This document shows positions 1 through 7,401 of a stretch of DNA of 18,223 bases, in pieces. The notes beneath the pieces are model-generated. The model had not been told where the DNA came from. It saw nothing but the letters and a program-made list of their open reading frames with translations, and searched no databases. The stretch comes from Clostridia bacterium (GTDB lineage: Bacteria > Bacillota > Clostridia > Christensenellales > Aristaeellaceae), in the NCBI GenBank assembly GCA_016296675.1, contig JAEDIV010000037.1, forward strand, positions 1 through 18,223, read 5' to 3'. The stretch's first letter is position 1, and each line of letters starts with the position of its first letter. A program made the position numbers and the translations under genes.

Positions 1-48
1 CGTATTAGAAATATCTAACCAAAAAGGATAATAAAAGGAAAAAAAGTG

Positions 49-92
49 AAAGATTCCTCGTGGTGTAATGATAAAAATCGCGGGGAATCTTT
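49..92. terminator. Hairpin, probable terminator of an upstream gene
   Basis: A 12-bp stem is formed by AAAGATTCCTCG (49-60) and CGGGGAATCTTT (81-92), with one T-G wobble and a 20-nt loop. The right arm runs into a T-rich stretch (CTTTGTTTGTCT), and the left flank is A-rich (AAAAAAAG). It could therefore end transcripts in either direction. No gene ends inside the window at this point, so the gene served is off the left edge. Confidence 0.55.
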
Positions 93-235
93 GTTTGTCT
101 ATGGATTAACGGAAGAAATATAAGCAAAAATGGCAAAATATTGTTTTAAAAGATGTATATAACAACCATGAAAGGCAAGAAAACATTGTTCACGCATCAT
201 TAACAATAAAGCAACCCAAATACTTCGAAAATTGC
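93..235. other. AT-rich gene-free leader upstream of the CbiC-like gene
   Basis: About 140 bases lie between the hairpin and the promoter of the next gene. A 72-codon minus-strand frame crosses them, but it has no good ribosome binding site and low-complexity hydrophobic content, so I do not call it. I see no RNA gene, riboswitch core or repeat here. In particular no B12-box-like sequence (GCCACTG) is visible, although the neighbour belongs to a cobalamin-biosynthesis family. Confidence 0.5.
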
Positions 236-265
236 TTGACAATGGGACGGTTAAAAAGATATAGT
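236..265 (+). promoter_or_regulatory. Sigma-A-type promoter of the CbiC-like gene
   Basis: A perfect -35 box TTGACA (236-241) is followed by an 18-bp spacer and TATAGT (260-265), five of six matches to TATAAT. Transcription would start at about 272, giving a leader of roughly 40 nt that contains GAGGGA just before the ATG at 311. Confidence 0.75.
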
Positions 266-310
266 ATATCTGTATTTTCAAAAGACAACCGAAAATGAGG
301 GAAAGTATAT

Positions 311-928
311 ATGGCAAGGCCTGTCAAACGTTCGGCAGTGACGCGCCGTGCAAGCGCACCTTATATTTCACCGCTTGCAGAAAAAATTATCCGCACGATT
401 GAAGAAGAAACACAGGATCAGCAGTTTGCACGCAGTCTCCATTTCAGTCCCACAGCGCTTACGCACATCAAAAGAACCATCGCCGCCGGCGGCACAATTG
501 TTGTCGATACCCAGCTCATGGAAGCCGATTTCAACATAAAGCTTCTTGAAGGCACAAACGCTCAGATCAAATGCTTTATTGACGATGACGAAGTTGTCAA
601 ACTCGCTCAGATCCGTCGCACGACAAGGGCGGAAATTGCAGTGGATATTGCTCTTTCTCTGCCTGGTCCGAAGCTCCTTGTCATCGGTTCTGCGCCTGCT
701 GCACTCAACCGGATTCTCATGAGGCGCAAAATGGAGCCTTTGAGCGATGTTTGCGTTCTGGCAGCGCCTTCCGGGTTTGCAACGATAGTACAGTTGAAAG
801 AAAAACTGCGGGACAGCGACATGGCGTATATTGTAGCCAGAGGAAAAATGGGCGGCGTCAGCCAGACAACGCATCTTCTGAACACAATTCTCAAAGCTAT
901 TCAGGAAGAAAAACAACAGGAACAGTAA
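311..928 (+). CDS. Orphan precorrin-8X methylmutase (CbiC/CobH)-like protein lacking the catalytic His
   Basis: The 205-residue protein follows the CbiC/CobH pattern. SPLAEKIIRTI (20-30) corresponds to the segment before the active site, and FSP (45-47), the CFIDDDEVVKLA stretch (88-99) with TTRAEIAVDIAL after it, VIGSAPAAL (124-132), PSGF (153-156) and RGKMGG (177-182) match conserved family stretches. Family members isomerise precorrin-8X to hydrogenobyrinic or cobyrinic acid in cobalamin synthesis. Two things are odd. The N-terminal IExxSFxxI region seems absent. Where the family reads RVIHxTxD, with the catalytic histidine, this protein reads RTIEEETQD, with Glu31 at the His position. The gene stands alone between its own promoter and terminator, with no other cobalamin gene nearby. 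The ATG at 311 follows GAGGGA (297-302). The fold assignment is fairly secure; a normal methylmutase activity is doubtful. It may be a repurposed or binding-only homologue. Confidence 0.75.
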   Translation: MARPVKRSAVTRRASAPYISPLAEKIIRTIEEETQDQQFARSLHFSPTALTHIKRTIAAGGTIVVDTQLMEADFNIKLLEGTNAQIKCFIDDDEVVKLAQIRRTTRAEIAVDIALSLPGPKLLVIGSAPAALNRILMRRKMEPLSDVCVLAAPSGFATIVQLKEKLRDSDMAYIVARGKMGGVSQTTHLLNTILKAIQEEKQQEQ

Positions 929-934
929 TAAAGA

Positions 935-968
935 AAAAAGCGTTTCGGTATATACTGAAACGCTTTTT
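935..968. terminator. Bidirectional rho-independent terminator
   Basis: AAAAAGCGTTTC (935-946) pairs with GAAACGCTTTTT (957-968). The stem extends inward through GGT/ACT to a 4-nt loop. The A-run on the left and the T-run on the right make it usable on both strands. It lies 7 bp past the stop of the CbiC-like gene and directly after the 3' end of the minus-strand AraC remnant. Confidence 0.9.
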
Positions 969-970
969 CT

Positions 971-1303
971 TTATGAAAAAAGGGTGTTGCAGATGGCGGC
1001 ATAGTTTTTAAAGTTTCTCAGCGGATCCTGCGCGCGCTGTTCTATGGTGTATTCCGAAAAATGGTTGAGCATGTTTTCAGCCCGGTGTACAAGTCCCTTG
1101 GATACGAGATGCATAAGCTCGTTTTCGTATTGATAGCGGATTTCCATATGCTGTATGAGAACGGAAAGATCTCCGGACTCGCTTTCCTGAACAGCGGAAT
1201 ATTCAGGCGCGGGGAAGGCGATATCGCAAAGATTCAGACGGACAAGTTCGAATTCCGACGCGCTGCCCCAAACGGTTTCACCGAAGGCGCCTAACAGGGC
1301 CAA
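971..1303 (-). pseudogene. AraC-family regulator remnant, both ends lost
   Basis: Read on the minus strand, the 110 residues end in NELMHLVSKGLVHRAE, FSEYTIE, then DPLRNFKNY and NTLFS. This is the segment that many Firmicute AraC regulators carry just before their helix-turn-helix domain (NELM...GD..xA...L, DPLRxxKNY, NTLLRKAAE). The frame stops at 971-973 right after NTL, so the whole DNA-binding domain is missing. On the other side it opens only with a TTG at 1301-1303. The frame continues without a stop to about 1358, but the sequence there already belongs to the GH2 remnant on the other strand. With neither a start region nor a DNA-binding domain it cannot be a working regulator. Confidence 0.7.
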
Positions 1304-1308
1304 AAGAT

Positions 1309-1941
1309 ATGCGCGGTCTGATATTACGGGTACCGATTGATGATCCGTTTGTCCACATTACCTCAAAGCGCTATATTGACCGCGTAGAGGATGTCGCAAA
1401 GGTTACGGTGTATTCGAACCTTGAAGAGGTTGAGCTTTTTGCAAACGGCGTAAGCCTCGGAAAGAAAAAGGCGGACGACCATTTCTTCCGCTTCGAGGTT
1501 CCGAATCAGGGCGAAACCAAGCTTTATGCCAAAGCCGGCGAATGCAGCGATGAAAGCGTCATCCGCAAGGTCGAAACCTTTAACGAAGAATACCGGCTGA
1601 AGGAAAAAGGCGCGATCCTCAACTGGTTCGATATCGAAACCAAGGACGGATATCTTTCTTTAAACGACAAGATGAGCGAAGTCATAAAGACCTTCCGCGG
1701 AAAGCTCATTTTCCTAAATCTTGCAAAAAAACTCATGGGCGGAAAGAAAAAAGGCGCCGGGAAAAAGGGCGGCATGAAGGCCATGGGCTTTGAAATCAAC
1801 AGCGACATGATGAGCATGATGGGCGGCTTTACAGTATTGAGACTGTTTACACTCATGGGCGGCATGATGAATCTTAATATGACCAAGGAAGAACTTCTTG
1901 CGCTCAATAAAAAACTCAACAGAATCAAAAAGAAGAAATAA
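1309..1941 (+). pseudogene. C-terminal remnant of a GH2 beta-galactosidase
   Basis: The 210-residue frame resembles only the C-terminal end of large clostridial GH2 beta-galactosidases. An immunoglobulin-like sandwich is seen in KRYIDR (21-26) and YSNLEEVELFANGVSLGKK (35-53). It is followed by ILNWFDIETKDGYLSLNDK and a Gly/Met/Lys-rich tail ending in MTKEELLALNKKLNRIKKKK. Whole enzymes of this type are about 800-1000 residues and carry a TIM barrel with two catalytic glutamates; none of that is present. The ATG at 1309 has no proper ribosome binding site, and the first ten residues look like chance coding at the deletion junction. The 3' end is intact, with its own terminator. It was probably the divergent partner of the AraC remnant before a deletion removed both 5' ends. 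Confidence 0.75.
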
Positions 1942-1954
1942 TCACCTGAACCCG

Positions 1955-1992
1955 AAGCCTTCGGAGCGAAACGCTGCGGAGGCTTTATCGTT
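1955..1992 (+). terminator. Rho-independent terminator after the GH2 remnant
   Basis: AAGCCTTCGGAGCG (1955-1968), an AAA loop and CGCTGCGGAGGCTT (1972-1985) form a 14-bp stem with one mismatch and one wobble. It is followed by TATCGTTTTAT. Confidence 0.75.
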
Positions 1993-2016
1993 TTATGGAG
2001 AACTGCCAATTAACGA

Positions 2017-2045
2017 TTGCGAAACATTCAAATAGATGATATAAT
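2017..2045 (+). promoter_or_regulatory. Sigma-A-type promoter of the GH106-like/membrane protein unit
   Basis: TTGCGA (2017-2022) and a perfect TATAAT (2040-2045) are separated by 17 bp. Transcription would start at about 2052, leaving a leader of about 32 nt that includes the GGCGGGA ribosome binding site (2071-2077). Confidence 0.75.
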
Positions 2046-2083
2046 GTATTTGTAAAAATATACTTGATAAGGCGGGAAAGAAA

Positions 2084-4402
2084 ATGCGCGGGTTGATTGC
2101 TGATTTTTTACACCCTGACAATGAGTTTTCTCCTTTTCCGTTCTGGTTTTTAAACGGAGACCTGAAAGAAGAAAAAATCGAAAAACAGATGCGCGATTTT
2201 GTCTCCAAAGGCATATACGGCGTTGTTCTGCATCCCAGAGTCGGCATTCCGAGAACGCTCGAATATCTTTCCGATGCGTTTATGCAGAAGATCGTATTTG
2301 CGGTAAAAACGGCAAAAGAATTGGGCATGAAGGTGCTTTTGTATGACGAAGGCATGTATCCTTCGGGATCTGCGCACGGAAAAGTCGTTCAGGAAAATCC
2401 GGATTACGCGGCCAAAGGCATGCGCCTTGTAAAAGAAGCGGATGAAATCGGAGAGGACGAACAGATTCTATATCGATTCGCGCTTCAGATGACCGGCGAA
2501 AACGAATACGTCTACGGCACATCCCGCGTTTTGAAGGATGGGGAAAAGCCGTCGCCTTTTGAAGAGATCCGCATGCTTGTTTCGGGTTTTACAGGCGGCA
2601 CGATCCGCGGCATTCACGAGGAAGAGGACGACGGACAGAAGTTTGCGCCGAAAGCGGGCGATCTTCTGAATGCCGATGCCATGCAGGCATTTATCCGGCA
2701 TACGCATGAAGTGTACTATAAATACTTATCGGACGAATTCGGTGAAACCGTTATCGGCTTTTTTACCGATGAACCCAGTCCAACCGGCCGCGCATCAAAA
2801 CGAGGCATGATTGCCTGGACAGACGGATTTGACGGGGAAATGCTGAAAAGCGGCTTTAAAGCGGAAGATTTCCCGGCGCTGTTTTTAAAATGCGGGGGAA
2901 ATGAAAGAAAAATCTACGCGGAATACGAGCGCCTTGTCAATACCCGTCTCACAAGGACCTATTATCACCCGGTTTCAAAATGGTGCGAAGCGCACAATAT
3001 CGTCCTTTGCGGGCATCCGCATTCCGCGCAGGATTCGATGTTGCTTACGGAATTTCAGATTCCGGGGCAGGACATTGTCTGGCGCTGGGTCGCGCCGGAG
3101 AATGATCTTTCACTTTCAGGCGAACAAAGCGCGCAGGCCAAGTGTGCAAGCGACGTCGCGCGCCATACAGGCGCGAGGCGGAATCTCAATGAATGCTTCG
3201 GCTGCTGCGGTCCCAAAGGGGAAATGTGGGCGCTCAATGTCTGGGATATGAAGTGGTATCTCAACTGGCTGTTTGCCAGGGGATGCAACTTCATTGTTCC
3301 GCATGCCTTTTTCTATGAACTCGATACGCCCGTTCAGGCGGACAGGCCGCCGGATGTGGGCCCGAACAACATTTTCTGGGATGAATATGCAGTCATATCC
3401 GAATACATCAAGCGCATGTGCATGCTGAATACCGATTCTGTAAATCAGGCAAAGGTTGCGGTACTGGGATCCTGCGATGCGCTTGAAGTGGACGGCGTCA
3501 GAACCTTATATGAAAACCATGTGGAATTCAATTATCTTCTTGATGTGCATCTGTCTGCATCCAAAATCGAAAAGGGGAAAATTTTTGTCCGAAATCAGGC
3601 TTACAGCGCTCTTATTGTACCCGAAAGCCTTGACTATGCGCCCGGGACGATCGATGCAGTTGAAAAGGCGAAAGCCGCCGGCGTATATGTAACGGATCAT
3701 GCAGACAGAAAGATACTTTCTTTCAAGACCTGCCTATTGAGCAAAAATGCGGGCGATATCCGCGTAAGTCATTTGAGAAAGAATGGGGCGGACGTTCTTA
3801 TTCTCGTGAACGAGAATGAAAAAGCATACAGGGGAAAGGTCACGGTTCCTTTTGAAGGCGGCTTGACGATCCTGGATCCGTGGACGGGAGAGGCCAAGCG
3901 TTTGGTTACAGCCGGAAGCGCATTGGAAATTGAAATCGGCGGACGCGAAATAAAGGTAATAACAAATGATGCGCATAAAGGAGAACTTCCCTTATACAAA
4001 ATTGACCGACGGAAAAAGAAAAGAAGAAATCTGGATTGTTCGTGGACAATGCATTTGCCTAACGGAAAGGCGGTAAAAGGACTGTTTGATTGGCGGGATA
4101 TTCCTGAAATCAGCGTCTATTCAGGCGAGGTCGAATACTCAGCGGATATCACGATTTTGAATGAGGCAAAAAAGCGTATGCTTGATCTCGGCTTGGTTTA
4201 TGAAAAAGCCAGGCTATATGTCAACGGCAAAGAAGCGGGCGTAAGAATCGCGCCGCCGTACGCGTTTGATATAACCGGATATGTGAAAAAAGGCAAAAAT
4301 GACATCCGGGTGATCGTCACAAATTCGCTTGTATCCAAATATGAGAAACGCGCATGGATCAGCGGCATGCTTGGGAAAACCGCGCTGACAACATTCGAAT
4401 AA
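2084..4402 (+). CDS. GH106-like glycoside hydrolase (alpha-L-rhamnosidase-related)
   Basis: The 772-residue protein lacks a signal peptide and should be cytoplasmic. The N-terminal half has the look of GH106-related enzymes: PFWFLNGDL (19-27), then QMRDFVSKGIYGVVLHPR (35-52) and LLYDEGMYPSG (85-95), each fitting a strand or helix of a TIM barrel. GFFTDEP (225-231) contains Glu230, a good candidate catalytic acid. The last 120 or so residues (SWTMHLPNG..., LDLGLVYEKARLYVNGKEAG, PPYAFDITGYVKKGKNDI) form a jelly-roll sugar-binding domain as seen in GH2 and GH106 enzymes. Characterised GH106 members release alpha-L-rhamnose, but many homologues are uncharacterised, so the substrate is open. It is the first gene of a two-gene unit with its own promoter, separate from the large operon downstream. 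Confidence 0.65.
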   Translation: MRGLIADFLHPDNEFSPFPFWFLNGDLKEEKIEKQMRDFVSKGIYGVVLHPRVGIPRTLEYLSDAFMQKIVFAVKTAKELGMKVLLYDEGMYPSGSAHGKVVQENPDYAAKGMRLVKEADEIGEDEQILYRFALQMTGENEYVYGTSRVLKDGEKPSPFEEIRMLVSGFTGGTIRGIHEEEDDGQKFAPKAGDLLNADAMQAFIRHTHEVYYKYLSDEFGETVIGFFTDEPSPTGRASKRGMIAWTDGFDGEMLKSGFKAEDFPALFLKCGGNERKIYAEYERLVNTRLTRTYYHPVSKWCEAHNIVLCGHPHSAQDSMLLTEFQIPGQDIVWRWVAPENDLSLSGEQSAQAKCASDVARHTGARRNLNECFGCCGPKGEMWALNVWDMKWYLNWLFARGCNFIVPHAFFYELDTPVQADRPPDVGPNNIFWDEYAVISEYIKRMCMLNTDSVNQAKVAVLGSCDALEVDGVRTLYENHVEFNYLLDVHLSASKIEKGKIFVRNQAYSALIVPESLDYAPGTIDAVEKAKAAGVYVTDHADRKILSFKTCLLSKNAGDIRVSHLRKNGADVLILVNENEKAYRGKVTVPFEGGLTILDPWTGEAKRLVTAGSALEIEIGGREIKVITNDAHKGELPLYKIDRRKKKRRNLDCSWTMHLPNGKAVKGLFDWRDIPEISVYSGEVEYSADITILNEAKKRMLDLGLVYEKARLYVNGKEAGVRIAPPYAFDITGYVKKGKNDIRVIVTNSLVSKYEKRAWISGMLGKTALTTFE

Positions 4403-4424
4403 CGGACGACGAAAGGACAAAATC

Positions 4425-5393
4425 ATGACTGGCTTCAAGGATTTTATTGAAAGATATCAATTTCAAAAAGCGGATGTCGGCGTGTATTACGGCACGTACA
4501 GCGATATGCACATGGTGCTGACAGAAGAGGAAGGGGCGCTTGCAGCCTGCCTGTATCTTGATCTGCCTTCGCCCGGAAGAAAGGCGAGAAAAGAGCTTGA
4601 GGCGCAGATGAATGAAAAGGGCGAGAGGTACGAAGCGGTTGTATCGCCCAATCAGGATAAGATAGGATTTCTCAAGATACTTATAAAAAACAGCGAAGAT
4701 GCTTCGGTGGATCTTGACCGCTTTATGACCGAATGCGACCTTCTTCTTCGTCCGTACGGAAGAGAAATGGGGCTATTGTGCGCGTATTGCCGAAAGGAAA
4801 TGCAGGACGAAAAGCCGCAATACAAGATGGAAAACGGCATGGTGATTCCCGTGTGCACAGCGTGCGCCAATCTCTCGGGAAATGCAAAAGTCAAAAAAGC
4901 GGACAACCGAAAAACGCTCGAACAAAAACGGATGATGAGGGGGATTATCGGCGCGCTGATCGGAACCGGCATATCCGTTGGGATCTGGGCGCTTGCGTCC
5001 TTTGGCGGAAGCTTGTTAATAAAAATCTTAGCAGCCTTTGCGTCTGTGTATCTGATCAAATTGCTGTATGAAAAAATGAGCCGTATGCCGACAAGACTTA
5101 CGGGCATTTTCCTTGCGGTTTTCACGATGTTTTCGATGATTCTCGGAAGCGCGATCGGGTATACGGTGAACGTAAATCAGATGAACGAGGCCATGCGCGA
5201 ATACCAGATGTATGAGGAGACGTTCGAATCGTCAAATGAGGAAGAGGGCGTGTATTCATACGAAGATATTTCGGTAATGGACGCGCTTGTATCGCCGGAC
5301 TTCTATTCGTCCATCGCCGTATCTGCATGCGCGGTGATTTTCGCTTCGTTTACGTCTGATTCCGGCAGTATGAGATTTGGGCGAAGGAAGTAA
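4425..5393 (+). CDS. Membrane protein with zinc-ribbon-like motif, function unknown
   Basis: I do not recognise this 322-residue protein. Residues 1-115 are soluble and mixed alpha/beta. A four-cysteine motif follows: C119-x2-C122, then C144-x2-C147, typical of a zinc ribbon. After a basic stretch (154-172) come two hydrophobic segments (about 173-193 and 195-214), a third (about 225-248), an acidic loop rich in Glu and Tyr (254-283) and a fourth hydrophobic segment (about 293-310). The C-terminus is basic (FGRRK). The ATG at 4425 follows AAAGGAC at a good distance and lies 22 bp after the hydrolase stop, so the two are probably cotranscribed. No terminator is visible after the stop, so transcripts may run into the next regulatory region. 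Confidence 0.6.
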   Translation: MTGFKDFIERYQFQKADVGVYYGTYSDMHMVLTEEEGALAACLYLDLPSPGRKARKELEAQMNEKGERYEAVVSPNQDKIGFLKILIKNSEDASVDLDRFMTECDLLLRPYGREMGLLCAYCRKEMQDEKPQYKMENGMVIPVCTACANLSGNAKVKKADNRKTLEQKRMMRGIIGALIGTGISVGIWALASFGGSLLIKILAAFASVYLIKLLYEKMSRMPTRLTGIFLAVFTMFSMILGSAIGYTVNVNQMNEAMREYQMYEETFESSNEEEGVYSYEDISVMDALVSPDFYSSIAVSACAVIFASFTSDSGSMRFGRRK

Positions 5394-5414
5394 ATTTTGC
5401 CCGTTTTTGCCCGA

Positions 5415-5492
5415 GTTTGTGTTGCGTTTGAGGTTAAGAATCCACACAAACCCACAATTATACAAAAAATAACACACAAACCAACACAAACC
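5415..5492 (+). promoter_or_regulatory. Four copies of an ACACAAAC element, candidate operators
   Basis: CACACAAACC occurs at 5443-5452 and 5473-5482, and AACACAAACC at 5483-5492. Their starts are 30 and 10 bp apart, close to three and one helical turns, so all face the same side of the DNA. A fourth copy in reverse orientation (GTTTGTGTT) lies at 5415-5423. They sit just upstream of the promoter of the DeoR-family gene, and DeoR-type regulators commonly bind several spaced repeats. That this regulator binds here is an inference. The positions, about -115 to -38 from the predicted start of transcription, would also suit activation. Confidence 0.55.
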
Positions 5493-5514
5493 TATGGCGT
5501 TTTTCCGGCATATA

Positions 5515-5523
5515 TGATACAAT
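5515..5523 (+). promoter_or_regulatory. Extended -10 promoter of the ten-gene operon
   Basis: TGATACAAT is an extended -10 element (TG, one base, TACAAT at 5518-5523). The base positions for a -35 box (TGGCGT, 5495-5500) match poorly, which fits an extended -10 promoter or one that needs an activator bound at the upstream repeats. TATGAT (5513-5518) is a second possible -10. Confidence 0.5.
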
Positions 5524-5539
5524 GGAATCATCATGGAAA

Positions 5540-5545
5540 AGGAGG
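5540..5545 (+). promoter_or_regulatory. Ribosome binding site that fixes the DeoR-family start
   Basis: AGGAGG lies 8 nt before the ATG at 5554. An upstream in-frame ATG at 5533 would put this site inside the coding region, so 5554 is the start. Confidence 0.85.
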
Positions 5546-5553
5546 CTGGGATC

Positions 5554-6339
5554 ATGCTTGCAGTTGAACGCAGGAAACAGATTCTGGAAGCATTAAAGGC
5601 TGAAAAGCGCGTTTATGTTTCCTCGCTCAGCCGCGCCTTTTCTGTGTCCGAAGAAACCATTCGCCGCGACCTTGAGCGCCTCGAATCCGAAGGCCTTGTC
5701 AGCCGTGCCTACGGCGGAGCCATCTTCAAAGAGGACGAGCACGAGGAAACTCCGTACGATATCAGAAAAAGGAGCGGCGTTTTGGAAAAAGGCGTTATCG
5801 CAAAGCAGGTCGCTTCCTTGATTCATGACGGCGAATACATCATTCTTGATGAGAGCTCCACCTCTTTTTTCGTTGCCAAAGAGCTCAAGGAAAAGAAAAA
5901 CTTGACGATCATCACCAATTCCATGGAAATCATTCGTGAGATCGCGTCTGTGCAGGGCTGGAATGTGCTCTGTACCGGCGGCGCTCTCAGATCGAGCGCA
6001 CCCTCTTTTGCCGGTCATCAGGCGGAGAGCATGGTGCGCTCTTATCATGTTGACAAAGCGATTCTGTCATCCGGCAGCCTTGACATCCGTGCAGGCTTTA
6101 CCGACAGGCATGAGGACACGGCGCTCATCAAGCGCGCGATGATGGCCTCGGCCCGGCAGGTAATTCTTGCGGTGGATCATGCAAAGTTTGATAAGATTGC
6201 TTTTGCCAAGATCGGCGATATATCCCAGGTATCCACCATTGTTACCGATGTCGAGCCTTCTGAGCGCTGGAAGGAAGCGCTTGACAAACTCGGTGTTCAA
6301 CTGATGTATGAAAAAAACGTAGGAGGAATGAAGAAATGA
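5554..6339 (+). CDS. DeoR-family transcriptional regulator
   Basis: The 261-residue protein has the classic DeoR layout. An N-terminal winged helix-turn-helix begins MLAVERRKQILEAL, continues through VSSLSRAFSVSEETIRRDLERLESEGLVSRAYGGA (about 22-56), and includes the family signature around SEETIRRDL. A sugar-phosphate-sensing effector domain follows (about 75-240) with LDESST, ITNSMEII and VDHAKFDK. DeoR regulators usually answer to phosphorylated sugar intermediates, so the pathway controlled here probably has one. It is the first gene of the operon, and its stop overlaps the aldolase start by 4 bp (ATGA), which indicates coupled translation and self-regulation. The ACACAAAC repeats just upstream are the obvious candidate binding sites. 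Family assignment is secure; ligand and direction of control are not visible. Confidence 0.93.
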   Translation: MLAVERRKQILEALKAEKRVYVSSLSRAFSVSEETIRRDLERLESEGLVSRAYGGAIFKEDEHEETPYDIRKRSGVLEKGVIAKQVASLIHDGEYIILDESSTSFFVAKELKEKKNLTIITNSMEIIREIASVQGWNVLCTGGALRSSAPSFAGHQAESMVRSYHVDKAILSSGSLDIRAGFTDRHEDTALIKRAMMASARQVILAVDHAKFDKIAFAKIGDISQVSTIVTDVEPSERWKEALDKLGVQLMYEKNVGGMKK

Positions 6340-7382
6340 ATCTCTCCCCGCTCATCTACTTTTCCAGGCTTTACGGTGCGAACCCTGATCTCGTAACCTG
6401 CGGCGGCGGCAACACTTCCATGAAGGAAGACGGCGTGATGTATGTAAAGGGCAGCGGCACTGCGCTTAAGGACGCGGTTACCGAGACCTTTGTCGGCATG
6501 AATCACACGAATCTTTTGAATATGCTTGATGATGTTTATCCCGAAGATGACGTCGCGCGCGAAGCCAAGTTCCTTAAGGATGTAACCGCGGCCAAGCTCC
6601 CCGGCGAAGAAGCCAAGCGCCCCAGCGTTGAAGCGCTTCTCCATGCGCTTTTCCCGCAGAAGTTCGTTCTTCACCTGCATCCGTCCCTCGTTAACGGCCT
6701 GACCTGCGCCAAGAACGGCAAGGAAGAATGCGCCCGCCTTTTCGGTGACAGCGTTGTTTGGGTTCCTGCCTGTAAGCCCGGCTATGTTCTTGCAAAGCTC
6801 ATGAAGGACATCTTTGATGCGTCCAAGAAGACCATCAAGACCGTACTCCTCGAAAACCACGGCGTGTTCTTTGCAGCAGATACCGTAGAAGGCCTTGCAA
6901 CGAGCTTGAACGGCATGATGAACGCCCTTACTTCTCAGGTTAAGGAATTCCCGGATGTAGAGTACGATGGGGAAGAGCCCGGATTTGCTGAGAAGATCAA
7001 GCGCGTAAGCGGCAAAAACTTTGTTCAGTTCAACGCTTCTCCTTCTGCGCTGAAATTTGCAGAAAGCAAAGCGGCAGCCGAACCCATCATGAAACCCTTC
7101 AATCCCGATCAGATCGTTTACTGCGGCCCGAAGGTCAAGTTTGCGATGTGCGAAGGCTGCCTTGATCAGATCGACGCCAACGTCATCATCATGAAAGGCG
7201 TAGGCATCTATGCCATCGGCGATACCGAGAAAAACGCCAACAACTGCATGACCCTGGTCAAGGACGCGATGAAGGTTGCAACTTATGCAAAGGCCTTCGG
7301 CGGCGAACAGCCCATGGCGCAGGAACTGGTAGACTTCATTGTCAACTGGGAAGTTGAAAGCTACAGAAAGAGCGTAAAGTAA
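6336..7382 (+). CDS. Class II aldolase, rhamnulose-1-phosphate aldolase-type domain
   Basis: The 348-residue protein is a zinc-dependent class II aldolase/adducin-fold enzyme. CGGGNTSMK (22-30) is the substrate phosphate-binding loop; Glu99 (in RPSVEALLH) is the likely catalytic acid/base; H113 and H115 (HLHP) with H175 (ENHG) are the metal ligands. It resembles the aldolase half of the bifunctional aldolase/SDR proteins (RhaE/YuxG type) that split L-rhamnulose 1-phosphate into DHAP and lactaldehyde. The C-terminal third (about 230-348) goes beyond the minimal aldolase, as in that bifunctional group. The SDR half follows as a separate gene 19 bp later. The ribosome binding site AGGAGG (6321-6326) lies within the end of the regulator gene. 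The exact ketose substrate cannot be told from sequence. Confidence 0.85.
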   Translation: MNLSPLIYFSRLYGANPDLVTCGGGNTSMKEDGVMYVKGSGTALKDAVTETFVGMNHTNLLNMLDDVYPEDDVAREAKFLKDVTAAKLPGEEAKRPSVEALLHALFPQKFVLHLHPSLVNGLTCAKNGKEECARLFGDSVVWVPACKPGYVLAKLMKDIFDASKKTIKTVLLENHGVFFAADTVEGLATSLNGMMNALTSQVKEFPDVEYDGEEPGFAEKIKRVSGKNFVQFNASPSALKFAESKAAAEPIMKPFNPDQIVYCGPKVKFAMCEGCLDQIDANVIIMKGVGIYAIGDTEKNANNCMTLVKDAMKVATYAKAFGGEQPMAQELVDFIVNWEVESYRKSVK

Positions 7383-7401
7383 ACAAACGGAGGAAACGCT
7401 T

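Noticed and set aside
235..310. A possible cobalamin riboswitch before the CbiC-like gene
   Set aside because: The leader is only about 40 nt, and I see no B12-box-like sequence or long structured RNA.
99..317. A 72-codon minus-strand frame in the leader of the CbiC-like gene
   Set aside because: It overlaps the promoter and start of the CbiC-like gene, has no convincing ribosome binding site, and shows low-complexity hydrophobic content from AT-rich DNA.
1309..2099. Both the GH2 remnant frame and the GH106-like gene begin with MRGLI and a similar ATGCGCGG sequence, hinting at a duplicated start region
   Set aside because: The match is about a dozen bases with no similarity on either side, so chance is the simpler explanation.
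5394..5414. A terminator after the membrane protein gene, suggested by the repeated TTTTGCCCG
   Set aside because: The two copies are direct repeats, not inverted ones, so they cannot form a hairpin. No stem is visible.
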